The notes: generated from the sequence alone by a model not told the origin. A DNA stretch of 14,317 nt from an uncultured Clostridia bacterium (GCA_944381255.1 CALWKL010000043.1:1-14317); one strand, 5' to 3'; shown: positions 1 to 7,211, counted from the first letter of the stretch. Made by a program: numbers and translations.

Positions 1-262
1 AAATCTCTAAATTTGTTAGCCCCAACAAACCTAATGCTAACGTCTCGGCATCTTTTTTCTGTTTTTTTGAATGTAGGATTTTTGCTTCTTTTTTATTAAG
101 TACTAGATTTATGCCAATACAAATGACTATTGCTAGTATTGCTCCAATAATAATGGATAGAGTCATATTGCGTGTGTAGAAGCGTACCCAAGCAAATACT
201 AAAATAAAAACAGCGACACTTAATACAGTGCTATCTATGAACTTTGCTACAATATTTCTCAT
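1..262 (-). CDS. Hypothetical two-helix membrane protein, N-terminal part (runs off left edge)
   Basis: I do not recognise this gene. Reading leftwards from an ATG at 262-260 there are 87 codons without a stop, and the frame is still open at the window edge. An AGGA about 5 nt before the ATG makes a good ribosome-binding site. The protein begins MRNIVAKFIDSTVL and has two hydrophobic segments, roughly residues 12-27 and 34-54, separated by a short Arg-containing loop. A Lys-rich stretch (about 56-73) then leads into a Leu/Gly-rich stretch where the window ends. It therefore looks like a membrane-anchored protein with a C-terminal domain outside the window. It is divergent from rsfS with about 110 bases between the two starts, so it is not in that operon. 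Two-helix N-termini of this kind occur in unrelated families, so no function is proposed. Confidence 0.7.
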   Translation of the reverse strand, partial: MRNIVAKFIDSTVLSVAVFILVFAWVRFYTRNMTLSIIIGAILAIVICIGINLVLNKKEAKILHSKKQKKDAETLALGLLGLTNLEI

Positions 263-317
263 TTTTTCCTCACTAAAAAAGAATATTGCCTAAAAGTTAG
301 TTTGTTATGCGTGAGAG

Positions 318-346
318 TTGACTTTTGTATCTAATAATTATATAAT
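318..346 (+). promoter_or_regulatory. Sigma-A-type promoter for the rsfS operon
   Basis: A -35 box TTGACT at 318-323 is separated by 17 bp from a perfect -10 box TATAAT at 341-346. Transcription should begin near 353, about 20 nt before the rsfS ATG. The promoter lies in the divergent gap and is the only strong one seen for the five-gene block that ends at 4741. Confidence 0.85.
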
Positions 347-374
347 CAATAAGATAATCAGTAAGGAGAAAATT

Positions 375-785
375 ATGAAAAATAAAATATTTAGCAAAGA
401 TTATAGTATTGCAAAAATTGTATGCCAAGTTTTAGATGAAAATAAAGCGGAGGCTATTCAGTTAATTGATATTAGTTCATCTACTATTGCTGACTATATA
501 GTTATAGCTACAGCCAATAGTACGGTACATAGCAAAGCATTGGTAGAAAAAATTGAAGAGGCAGTGCAAAAGGCAGGGCAAAATATAATTCGCCGTGATG
601 GAATGGCTGATGGAAGATGGATTGTACTAGATTATGGCAATTTATTAATTCATATTTTTACACCAGAATTGAGAGAGTTTTATCATTTGGAGAAAATTTG
701 GAACGATGGCAAGAATATGTTGGACATTTCAGCTATACTTGCACTTCCTGAATTTGCAAATTCAGAGGCAGATGAGAAGAAATAA
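375..785 (+). CDS. rsfS: Ribosomal silencing factor RsfS
   Basis: RsfS (DUF143/RsfA/Iojap family) binds ribosomal protein uL14 on the large subunit and blocks subunit joining, shutting down translation when nutrients are scarce. The 136-residue product carries the family hallmarks: ADYIVIATANST at 39-50, and the GRW-LDYGN-IHIF-P-REFY-LE-IW block at about 80-109. A longer frame opens at a TTG at 318, but that codon is the first base triplet of the -35 box and lies upstream of the predicted transcript start. I therefore chose the ATG at 375, which has an AAGGAG about 6 nt upstream. It is first in its operon, with 14 nt before tsaE. In many Firmicutes rsfS follows nadD and yqeK; neither is present here. 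The C-terminal 25 residues are an acidic/basic tail beyond the usual core. Confidence 0.93.
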   Translation: MKNKIFSKDYSIAKIVCQVLDENKAEAIQLIDISSSTIADYIVIATANSTVHSKALVEKIEEAVQKAGQNIIRRDGMADGRWIVLDYGNLLIHIFTPELREFYHLEKIWNDGKNMLDISAILALPEFANSEADEKK

Positions 786-799
786 TTAGAGGAAAGGAT

Positions 800-1219
800 A
801 TGGAGTATATCAGCAATAGTTTAGAAGATACAGCGAAGTTTGCCACCGAGTACGCAAGTTCTATTCGTGAAGGTGATGTGATAGCATTATATGGTGATTT
901 GGGTGCAGGTAAAACTACATTTACTCAGTCTCTGTGTCGTGCTTTGGGGTATTTGGACAAAGTTACCAGTCCTACATTTACCTTGCTCAATGAGTATGAG
1001 GGCAGTAATATTCATATAAACCATTTTGATATGTATAGGCTAAATAATCCAAGCGAGGCTATAGATGCTGGTCTTGATGAAATTTTGCGAGCAGGAGAGG
1101 GAGTATGCATAGTGGAATGGCCAGAGAATTTAGGTTCGCTTTTACCCAAATGTAGAAAAATATTTATAACTAAATTAGGCGAAAACCAAAGAAAATTTGT
1201 TACGGAGGACAAGATATGA
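800..1219 (+). CDS. tsaE: tRNA threonylcarbamoyladenosine biosynthesis ATPase TsaE
   Basis: TsaE is the P-loop ATPase that works with TsaB and TsaD to install threonylcarbamoyl on A37 of ANN-decoding tRNAs (t6A). The Walker A motif GDLGAGKTT lies at 32-40. Other family blocks are TSPTFTLLNEY (56-66), HFDMYRL (75-81) and the Walker B-like IVEWPE (104-109). At 139 residues it is close to the usual 140-160. The ATG at 800 follows GAGGAAAGG. Its TGA overlaps the start of the next gene by 4 bases (ATGA at 1216-1219), which indicates translational coupling to tsaB, its functional partner. TsaD and TsaC, the other pathway enzymes, are not in this window. Confidence 0.95.
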   Translation: MEYISNSLEDTAKFATEYASSIREGDVIALYGDLGAGKTTFTQSLCRALGYLDKVTSPTFTLLNEYEGSNIHINHFDMYRLNNPSEAIDAGLDEILRAGEGVCIVEWPENLGSLLPKCRKIFITKLGENQRKFVTEDKI

Positions 1220-2325
1220 ATATTCTCTCGATAAGTACTGCTAGCAAATCGACTTTGATTTCAATATTTTATCAGGGCAAATTCATTACACGCGCGCTGG
1301 AATTTAGCAAACATAGTGAAAATCTTTTTCCCTTGCTAATTGATACTTTGGAAAAGAATGATTTAACCTTAGCTGATTTTGATGCTTTTGGCTGTGTAAT
1401 TGGTCCGGGCTCTTTTACTGGTATTAGGATAGGCTTAAGCGTGGTAAAGGGATTTGCATTTGCTCTAGAAAAACCTATCATAGCCATTAATAGTCTAGAG
1501 TTGCTGGCTTATAATGAGGTAGATAATGCTGTAGATAAGCCAATATTGTCAGTGATTAATGCTGGGGCGGGTCTTGTGTATTACCAAACTTTTGCTCATA
1601 ATTTGGGGCAGTTAAATCCTCTGTCTCAACCTAAACTAGACAAATTTGAACATTTTGTAGATTATCTAAATACAGAGTGGAAAGACAAAGCACAGGTAGT
1701 ATATAGCCAGAATAGTGAGAAGGGTGAAGATTATTCTACTGTGCTGGGAGAAAGCCAAGATTTTAGACTTGATAGTCTAGGTAGGGCTATAAAATCAAAA
1801 GCTGATGAGGGCGAGTTTTTAGATGCGGTAACAGTATCCCCTCTATATCTAAGACCAAGTCAGGCAGAAAATAATGTAGCAGACTTAAAATTTTCAAAAT
1901 TGTCAAGTGTCGATATATCGGCTATTATGCAATTGGAGAGCGAGCATGATGATTTTGATTTAGAATGGAGTGAAGTAGCGACTCTACAAAGTATGGATAA
2001 TCCAAATTTTACTTGTTATGGAATTAGCAATAATATGGAAATGCTAGGCTTCATATCAGTAATGAATTCTAGCGATGAAGTGGAGATTTTGCGAATAAAA
2101 GTACGCAAAAAAGCACGTCTTATCGGTATCGGTACTAGATTAATTAATAAAGTAATTGAGTTATCTAGGCAAAATGGTGCAAAGAGAATATTGCTAGAAG
2201 TCAATGCCCATAATTATCCAGCGCATCGAATGTATCAAAAACTTGGCTTTGTAGAGGTAGGGCGTAGACCGAAATATTACAATAATCACGATGATGCAAT
2301 CTTGATGAATATGGTACTAGATTAG
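1216..2325 (+). CDS. tsaB: TsaB-RimI fusion: t6A synthesis protein TsaB plus GNAT N-acetyltransferase
   Basis: One 369-residue frame carries two proteins that are usually separate. Residues 1 to about 218 are TsaB, the non-catalytic ASKHA-fold partner of TsaD. They contain the diagnostic GPGSFTGIRIGL at 63-74 and the C-terminal YLRPSQAE motif near 211-218. Residues from about 226 to 369 are a RimI-type GNAT acetyltransferase. The acetyl-CoA loop R301-xx-G304-x-G306 is present, followed by NAHNYPA and MYQKLGF, with Tyr340 as the likely general acid. RimI acetylates the N-terminus of ribosomal protein bS18 in E. coli, and related enzymes act on other targets. There is no internal stop or frame change at the junction. 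The family's usual N-terminal IDTS reads ISTA here (residues 6-9), so the Asp is lost; this is tolerable in a non-catalytic subunit. The start overlaps the tsaE stop. The substrate of the RimI half is inferred from homology only. Confidence 0.93.
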   Translation: MNILSISTASKSTLISIFYQGKFITRALEFSKHSENLFPLLIDTLEKNDLTLADFDAFGCVIGPGSFTGIRIGLSVVKGFAFALEKPIIAINSLELLAYNEVDNAVDKPILSVINAGAGLVYYQTFAHNLGQLNPLSQPKLDKFEHFVDYLNTEWKDKAQVVYSQNSEKGEDYSTVLGESQDFRLDSLGRAIKSKADEGEFLDAVTVSPLYLRPSQAENNVADLKFSKLSSVDISAIMQLESEHDDFDLEWSEVATLQSMDNPNFTCYGISNNMEMLGFISVMNSSDEVEILRIKVRKKARLIGIGTRLINKVIELSRQNGAKRILLEVNAHNYPAHRMYQKLGFVEVGRRPKYYNNHDDAILMNMVLD

Positions 2326-2373
2326 CAAAAAGATAAAATTTTTCATATATACTCTTGTATAAATGGAGGATAT

Positions 2374-3114
2374 ATGCCAAAATTCGCTGGAATGAATTAT
2401 TCAGTATTTGGACAAGGCAAGCCAATTTTGTTGCTTCATGGTTGGGGCGCTAGCGGAAAAAGTTTTGGAGTACTTACTCGTGAATTGAGTTTAGATTACA
2501 AAGTGTATGTAATTGATTTTTGGGGTTTTGGCGAGAGCGAATTCCCAAAGGAAGATGCTGGAATTTTTGACTATGCGAATGTAGTTAGCAAATTTATCCA
2601 AAATATCATACTTGAGCCTGTAGTTGTCATTGGACATAGTTTTGGCGGGCGTGTTAGCCTAATTATCGCTTGCGAACCTATGGTAGAGGGAGTGGTGCTG
2701 ATAGATAGTGCAGGTTTTAGAGAAAGACTTAGTCTGTGTGCAAAGTTTAGGATAAAACGGTACAAAACTCTGCGTAAAAAGGTAGAAGAGGGCAAAGTAA
2801 GCGCAGAAAAATTAAAGAACTTTGGTTCTCAAGATTACCGAAATCTCAATCCTATAATGCGTGCTGTGTTTGTGCGTGTAGTCAATACTGATTTGACTGA
2901 TTTTGCTAAGGAAATAAAAAAGCCAACATTAATTATTTGGGGGAATAAAGATTCTACCACCCCTATGCGCTTTGCCAAAAAGTTTTTAAAACTTATACAA
3001 AATTCTAAATTGGAAGTTATATCGGGAGGCCATTTTAGTTATTTAGATAGCCCAGGTGCTTGCGTACAGGCGATAAATCGATTTTTATTAGAAGTGGAGG
3101 AGAGGAATGTTTGA
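2374..3114 (+). CDS. Alpha/beta hydrolase fold protein
   Basis: A 246-residue alpha/beta hydrolase with a complete apparent catalytic triad: nucleophile Ser89 in the elbow GHSFGG (87-92), Asp193 in WGNKDSTTP (189-197) and His220 in GGHFSY (218-223). The oxyanion-hole loop is HGWG at 22-25. There is no signal peptide, so it should act in the cytoplasm or at the inner membrane face. GGAGGA at 2365-2370 sets the ATG at 2374. The end of the gene overlaps the start of the MurF-like ligase by 8 bases (3107-3114), which suggests coupled translation and a shared pathway. The substrate cannot be read from the sequence; an ester or amide of an envelope precursor is a guess from context. The lid region (about 112-175) is short and rich in Lys and Arg. 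Confidence 0.88.
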   Translation: MPKFAGMNYSVFGQGKPILLLHGWGASGKSFGVLTRELSLDYKVYVIDFWGFGESEFPKEDAGIFDYANVVSKFIQNIILEPVVVIGHSFGGRVSLIIACEPMVEGVVLIDSAGFRERLSLCAKFRIKRYKTLRKKVEEGKVSAEKLKNFGSQDYRNLNPIMRAVFVRVVNTDLTDFAKEIKKPTLIIWGNKDSTTPMRFAKKFLKLIQNSKLEVISGGHFSYLDSPGACVQAINRFLLEVEERNV

Positions 3115-4741
3115 TTTCTTTGAATTATCCAATTATCATCTTGTTTTTGCAATAGTAATGTCGGTGATAAATGGTTTGCTATTGTGCTTTTTAGGAAGTA
3201 AATTTTTTCAAATAATGCAATTATCAGGCTACCACAATCGTGGTTATTTTGACTGGCTAAAGACATCGGGTGGCATATATGTCGGTCGTCTTGCGATGGT
3301 CTCAGTATTGAGTACTGCCTGTATGATAGTTACCGATGTTATTTTCCAACCATTTAGCGAATACTTTGCGTATATTGGTTTTGCTTTTTATGTTATATTT
3401 TGCATTGTGTTTATATGGAATGTATACTGTTCTCATCAAAAAGTGCCTCTAAAACAAACTAATAGAATCAATCGAGCATTTATTCTACTATGGCTGATAG
3501 GTGCTATACTTACTTTTGGTTTACTAATAGTATTTGAAAATTATGTATTTTTCTTCCGCCTAGGAGGACTGGTAATACCTCCATTGCTATTGCCTCTATT
3601 AGTGCCATTAGTTTTTTGTATAATGAGGCCTTTGGAAAATGCTATTAGTCGTACTTATATTCGCAAGACAAAGAGAAAATTGGCAAAATATCCAGAATTA
3701 ATCAAAATTGGAATTACGGGAAGTTTTGGAAAAACAAGTACAAAAAATTTCTTGGCTACAATATTAAGAGAAAAATACAATGTTTGCGCCACTCCTTTTA
3801 ATTTCAATACTCCTCTAGGTATATCACGTACCGTGCTACAAAATCTAGATTTTGGTCATCAAGTACTAATAGCAGAGATGGGTGCTAGACAATTAGGGGA
3901 TATCAAAGAACTTTGTGAAATTGTACAACCTAAATACGGTATCTTGACTGCAATTGGTGCTCAACATATTGCGACATTTTTAAACCAGGAGAATGTAAAG
4001 CGTACCAAAGCTGAATTGCCTAACTATTTAGGTAAAGATGGCGTGTGTGTATTTGATATGGATAATGAAATCGTTCGTGAAATCGCTAGCGAAGCGCCTT
4101 GTCGCAAGATAACAGTGTCATTGAATGACTCAAAGGCAGATATTTTTGCCAGTGGTATTCATACTTCATCACAGGGTACAAAATTTACTCTGCATTTTGG
4201 TGGTAAAAGTTTTGAGTGCTCTACAAAATTGCTGGGGTTACACAATATCAGTAACCTCTTGCTAAGCGTAGGACTTGCTAGGGAGTTGGGGCTTAGTGAA
4301 GCAGAAATCTTGTCAGGAATTAGCAAGGTTTATCCAGTAGAACATAGATTACAACTTATCAATGCAAAAGGCAATATTACTATACTTGATGACACTTATA
4401 ATTCTAGCGTAGATGGTAGCCAGCGCGCACTTGAAGTGCTATCAATGTTTGAAGGTCGAAGGAAGGTAGTAGTAACGCCAGGATTAGTCGAGTTGGGTAC
4501 TATGGAGAGATTGGAAAATTACAATTTTGGTAAACGAATTGCAAATGTTGCTGATGTTGTAATAATTGTAAATCGAGCTCATTTGGCTTCTATAAAGCAA
4601 GGGCTACTCGATGCAAGTTTCGATGAAGGCAAAATATATGAGGCTATTGATATGAATGCTACTCAAGAGACTCTCAAGAGCATACTGGTCGAGGGCGATG
4701 TAGTATTATGGGAAAATGATTTGCCTGATAACTATATTTAG
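3107..4741 (+). CDS. Membrane-anchored Mur ligase, MurF-like
   Basis: A 544-residue protein in two parts. Residues 1 to about 190 hold five or six hydrophobic helices (for example about 10-33, 55-75, 84-104 and two or three within 118-172). From residue 200 a Mur ligase begins: P-loop GSFGKTS at 205-211 with Lys209, then NFNTPLGISR, then AEMGARQLGDIKEL from 256, then AIGAQH, and DDTYNSS at 428-434, which matches the MurF-type DD-YN motif. The C-terminus ends ENDLPDNYI. These motifs fit the MurF branch (D-Ala-D-Ala adding enzyme) better than MurC, D or E. The canonical N-terminal UDP-MurNAc-binding domain is absent, with membrane helices in its place, so the true acceptor may be lipid-linked or different. 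The gene is annotated as MurF in many Clostridia, but I would not assume it is the essential MurF. It overlaps the hydrolase gene by 8 bases and is followed by a terminator. Confidence 0.87.
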   Translation: MFDFFELSNYHLVFAIVMSVINGLLLCFLGSKFFQIMQLSGYHNRGYFDWLKTSGGIYVGRLAMVSVLSTACMIVTDVIFQPFSEYFAYIGFAFYVIFCIVFIWNVYCSHQKVPLKQTNRINRAFILLWLIGAILTFGLLIVFENYVFFFRLGGLVIPPLLLPLLVPLVFCIMRPLENAISRTYIRKTKRKLAKYPELIKIGITGSFGKTSTKNFLATILREKYNVCATPFNFNTPLGISRTVLQNLDFGHQVLIAEMGARQLGDIKELCEIVQPKYGILTAIGAQHIATFLNQENVKRTKAELPNYLGKDGVCVFDMDNEIVREIASEAPCRKITVSLNDSKADIFASGIHTSSQGTKFTLHFGGKSFECSTKLLGLHNISNLLLSVGLARELGLSEAEILSGISKVYPVEHRLQLINAKGNITILDDTYNSSVDGSQRALEVLSMFEGRRKVVVTPGLVELGTMERLENYNFGKRIANVADVVIIVNRAHLASIKQGLLDASFDEGKIYEAIDMNATQETLKSILVEGDVVLWENDLPDNYI

Positions 4742-4747
4742 TATTTT

Positions 4748-4779
4748 AAAAGACAAGCAGATATCGGCCTGTCTTTTTT
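4748..4779 (+). terminator. Rho-independent terminator after the MurF-like gene
   Basis: AAAAGACA at 4748-4755 pairs with TGTCTTTT at 4770-4777. A GC/GC pairing inside the stem follows one mismatch, and the T run continues to 4779. It lies 7 nt after the stop codon and closes the rsfS-to-ligase block. Confidence 0.8.
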
Positions 4780-4810
4780 ATTTAAAAGAAGCAATATAGC
4801 ATTTATTAAA

Positions 4811-4840
4811 TTAACAGTAAAATACATAATTTTGTAAAAA
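4811..4840 (+). promoter_or_regulatory. Possible weak promoter for the flippase gene
   Basis: TTAACA at 4811-4816 (5 of 6 match to the -35 consensus) is 18 bp from TAAAAA at 4835-4840 (4 of 6 match to -10). The gap from 4780 to 4857 is very AT-rich and must contain a promoter because it follows a terminator, but this choice is uncertain. An alternative -10 is CATAAT at 4825-4830. Confidence 0.25.
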
Positions 4841-4857
4841 GATAACAAACTATTTGT

Positions 4858-6465
4858 ATGAAAAAACAAACTTTTTTGCGTGGGGTCGTGGTATTATTTA
4901 TCGCTAGTGTAATAGCTAAAATTTTAGGCGCCGTCTATCGTATACCACTCACTTGGATACTGGGGACAGAAGGATTGGGGATATACCAACTTGTCTATCC
5001 ACTATTTAGCTTGATTATAGTGCTATCTAGTACTGGTATGCCTTCTGCTATTGCAAAAATTACAGCGGGCTATTTGCGCTGTGGAAATTTTGTCGCCGTC
5101 AGAAAGACTCTTTGGATAAGTATAATATTGTTAGCGCTCGTAGGTGGCTTTTTTGCAATATTACTCGCAGGGCTATCCACCGTGCTTGCTAATGCTCAAG
5201 GAAATCTTAATCTATATGTATGTTACCTTGGGCTTACGCCTGCTGTGGTGCTAGTAGGTATACTTAGTGCTTTTAGAGGATATTTTCAAGGTTATGCGTA
5301 TATGACCCCAACAGCATTATCTCAAATAATTGAGCAAGGAGCAAAACTAATATTTGGCCTTTTAGGTGGATACTTGCTCATTGGATATGGCGTAGAGTAT
5401 GGGGCTTTAGGGGCGCTATTGGGGGTCAGCGTGAGTGAATTGGTCGCTGTAACCTTTATGGCATTGTTTTTTGGTTTTGCTAGAAAATATAGGTACTACT
5501 CTGCGCAAAATAGCGTGCATAATACTTATTTTGAGGGGGAATTAGGTTATAGTACTTCTAACTCTCAATTACCTCAAGTGAAGACTAGCAAAATTGTAAA
5601 AAATCTAATATCAACTTCAATACCTATTGTCTTATCAAATACTATCTTGCCACTTGTGTTATTCATCGAAAGTATTTTTGTGATACAAGTGTTATCTTTT
5701 TCTGGACAAGATGTAGAATTGGCTACTAGGTTGTGGGGAATAAATACAGGAGTAGTCAATAGCCTTATAAATATGCCTATTGTGCTGGCGCAAGCTGTCG
5801 CGATAGCCATTGTGCCTTTTGTAGTTGGAGAAAAAGATAGCGAAAGGACTGCGTCAAACTATAACCAAGCCATTTCACTGGGAGTCGCTTTTTGCTTTCC
5901 TGTCTTGATATGCTTCGTGCTACTGGGGAGCGAGATAATAGAAATATTGTATTTGGGAAGTTTAAGCCAAGCAGAAGTAGGACTCGCTAGCAAAATGCTA
6001 TTGTTTAGTAGTATTATTGTACTATTGGGTACCATTCTACAAATACAAAATAGTATGCTGTATGGTCTAGGTTATAGCAAAATTGCCTTGAGCAATATGT
6101 TAATATCTGCCACAGTGCAAGTAGGACTGTTCTTTGGCTTGGGCTCTACCAGTCTAAATATCTGGGGTTGCGTGGTGGCAGGTATGGTATTTTACTTCCT
6201 TTCTTGTGTACTTAATTACATATTTATAAGAGTAAAAATGAAGTTGAGATTAGATATCAATTGCTTGTTGCCTATAATATCTGGGATAGTTCTCTTATCT
6301 TTATTTGTAGGCAATGTTGCAATGCTACCACTTAGCCCGTGGGCGAGTATCTCTATATCCATCGTGGGTGGTGGTATTTTGTACTTATATAGCCTATGGA
6401 TATTCGGTGGCTTAGAGAAGATGGGTATTAAGAAAAAGGTAAATTCTCAAAAAATGTTTTATTAA
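4858..6465 (+). CDS. MOP-superfamily flippase, SpoVB/YtgP (MurJ-like) family
   Basis: A 535-residue polytopic membrane protein with about 14 predicted helices throughout. It belongs to the MOP exporter superfamily that includes the lipid II flippases. The N-terminus (FLRG, then AKILGAVYRIPLTWILG, GLGIYQLVYPLF and STGMPSAIAK) is typical of Bacillota SpoVB/YtgP proteins. In Bacillus subtilis YtgP is a MurJ-type lipid II flippase and SpoVB acts in the spore cortex pathway; which role applies here cannot be decided from one gene. A hydrophilic loop of about 40 residues lies near 205-250. The ATG at 4858 fits the family's N-terminus and there is no in-frame alternative start upstream. However, no Shine-Dalgarno sequence precedes it, unlike nearly every other gene here. 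It is separated from the preceding ligase by a terminator. Confidence 0.9.
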   Translation: MKKQTFLRGVVVLFIASVIAKILGAVYRIPLTWILGTEGLGIYQLVYPLFSLIIVLSSTGMPSAIAKITAGYLRCGNFVAVRKTLWISIILLALVGGFFAILLAGLSTVLANAQGNLNLYVCYLGLTPAVVLVGILSAFRGYFQGYAYMTPTALSQIIEQGAKLIFGLLGGYLLIGYGVEYGALGALLGVSVSELVAVTFMALFFGFARKYRYYSAQNSVHNTYFEGELGYSTSNSQLPQVKTSKIVKNLISTSIPIVLSNTILPLVLFIESIFVIQVLSFSGQDVELATRLWGINTGVVNSLINMPIVLAQAVAIAIVPFVVGEKDSERTASNYNQAISLGVAFCFPVLICFVLLGSEIIEILYLGSLSQAEVGLASKMLLFSSIIVLLGTILQIQNSMLYGLGYSKIALSNMLISATVQVGLFFGLGSTSLNIWGCVVAGMVFYFLSCVLNYIFIRVKMKLRLDINCLLPIISGIVLLSLFVGNVAMLPLSPWASISISIVGGGILYLYSLWIFGGLEKMGIKKKVNSQKMFY

Positions 6466-6490
6466 ATAATTTTTGGATAATATCTTAAGT

Positions 6491-6775
6491 ATGAACAAAA
6501 AAGATTTGGCTAAGGTATTAGCAAAGAAGTGTAACTTATCTATGGGGAAATCTACCGAAGTAATAAATACTTTTGTAGGTATAATCATTGCAGGGCTATA
6601 TTGTGGAGAAACAATTTCAATAAATGGGCTTGGGAATTTCTCTGCAATTTACAAAAAAGCGTCGATTATTAGGTTACCAAATTCGACAGAAATGGTAGTC
6701 GTACCTGCTAGATTTATACCAAAATTTAGGTGCAGTAAGGTGCTCAAAAGTAAATTTAGAGCAGATTTTGGCTAA
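6491..6775 (+). CDS. Divergent HU/IHF-family DNA-binding protein
   Basis: A 94-residue HU-fold protein. It aligns without gaps to the canonical HU gene just downstream: GLGNF at 46-50 matches GFGQF, Pro63 sits at the intercalating position, and PA at 72-73 and PxF at 77-79 are also kept. It differs strongly elsewhere. Asn62 of the NP arm motif is Leu, the TG after it is replaced (LPNSTEM), and the C-terminal helix reads KVLKSKF rather than GKxLKDAV. An upstream in-frame TTG at 6473 would add six residues, but neither start has a proper ribosome-binding site; the nearest GGA (6475-6477) is 13 nt from the ATG. I chose the ATG because it gives the standard HU N-terminus MNKKDL. It may be an HU paralogue with different DNA preference or a weakly expressed one. 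It may be co-transcribed with the flippase, whose stop is 25 nt upstream. Confidence 0.8.
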   Translation: MNKKDLAKVLAKKCNLSMGKSTEVINTFVGIIIAGLYCGETISINGLGNFSAIYKKASIIRLPNSTEMVVVPARFIPKFRCSKVLKSKFRADFG

Positions 6776-6833
6776 TTTTAGGCAAAAAATTGAACTTTTT
6801 TGTTAAAAAACATAGGAAATTATGCAAAATCGT

Positions 6834-6863
6834 TTGTTAGCGTGGGCTAATTTATGTTATACT
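6834..6863 (+). promoter_or_regulatory. Promoter for the HU gene (extended -10)
   Basis: An extended -10, TGT followed by TATACT (6855-6863), is preceded 18 bp upstream by TTGTTA at 6834-6839. Transcription should begin near 6870, about 23 nt before the HU ATG. This placement rules out the in-frame ATG at 6854 as the HU start. Confidence 0.7.
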
Positions 6864-6892
6864 TACGAGAGTTCATAAAAAGGAGATTTATA

Positions 6893-7168
6893 ATGAACAA
6901 ACAAGAATTTATCGCTGCTGTTGCAGAAAAAGCAGGTCTAACATTGGCTGATGGCGCTAGAGCAGTAAACGCTGCTTTGAGTGTTATCGAAGATGCTATG
7001 AAGGCTGGAGACAAGGTTGTTTTGACTGGCTTCGGTCAGTTTGAGGCACGCACTCGCGCTGCTCACGCAGGTATCAACCCTGCTACAAAACAAGCTATCA
7101 CTATTCCTGCTTGCAAAGTTCCGTCATTTAAGGCTGGTAAAGGTCTAAAAGACGCAGTCAACGCATAG
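6893..7168 (+). CDS. hup: HU-family nucleoid protein (canonical)
   Basis: HU binds and bends DNA as a dimer and compacts the nucleoid. At 91 residues the protein is standard size and has the complete signature: GFGQFEAR at 46-53, the beta-arm NP with Pro63 at the intercalating position, IPACKVPSFKAGK at 71-83 and LKDAVN at the C-terminus. The start is the ATG at 6893, 7 nt after AAGGAG. An ATG 13 codons upstream falls inside the -10 region and is rejected. Codon choice is noticeably less AT-biased than in neighbouring genes (for example ATC AAC, TTC GGT, CGC), which suits a highly expressed gene. It has its own promoter and is followed 16 nt later by a strong hairpin terminator. Confidence 0.95.
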   Translation: MNKQEFIAAVAEKAGLTLADGARAVNAALSVIEDAMKAGDKVVLTGFGQFEARTRAAHAGINPATKQAITIPACKVPSFKAGKGLKDAVNA

Positions 7169-7184
7169 TTCGTTTTTAAAAATT

Positions 7185-7211
7185 ATGGAGCATTTTATTG
7201 CTCCATTTTTT
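7185..7211 (+). terminator. Strong Rho-independent terminator between hup and dusB
   Basis: A perfect 8-bp stem, ATGGAGCA (7185-7192) with TGCTCCAT (7199-7206), closes a 6-nt loop and is followed by six Ts. The dusB ribosome-binding site begins only 4 nt beyond the T run. Confidence 0.92.

Noticed and set aside
318..374. In-frame TTG start that would extend RsfS by 19 residues
   Set aside because: The TTG is part of the -35 box and lies upstream of the predicted transcript start; the ATG at 375 has a good ribosome-binding site.
2326..2373. Possible promoter before the alpha/beta hydrolase (TATACT at 2348-2353, TATAAA at 2358-2363)
   Set aside because: Neither -10-like box has a -35 box at 16-18 bp; the gene is probably read from the rsfS promoter.
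6776..6833. TTTTTT-GTT-AAAAAA hairpin after the divergent HU gene as a terminator
   Set aside because: The stem is A/T only and there is no T run after it; too weak to call.
6854..6892. Upstream ATG giving a 13-residue extension of HU
   Set aside because: It overlaps the -10 box, and the ATG at 6893 has AAGGAG and gives the standard HU N-terminus.
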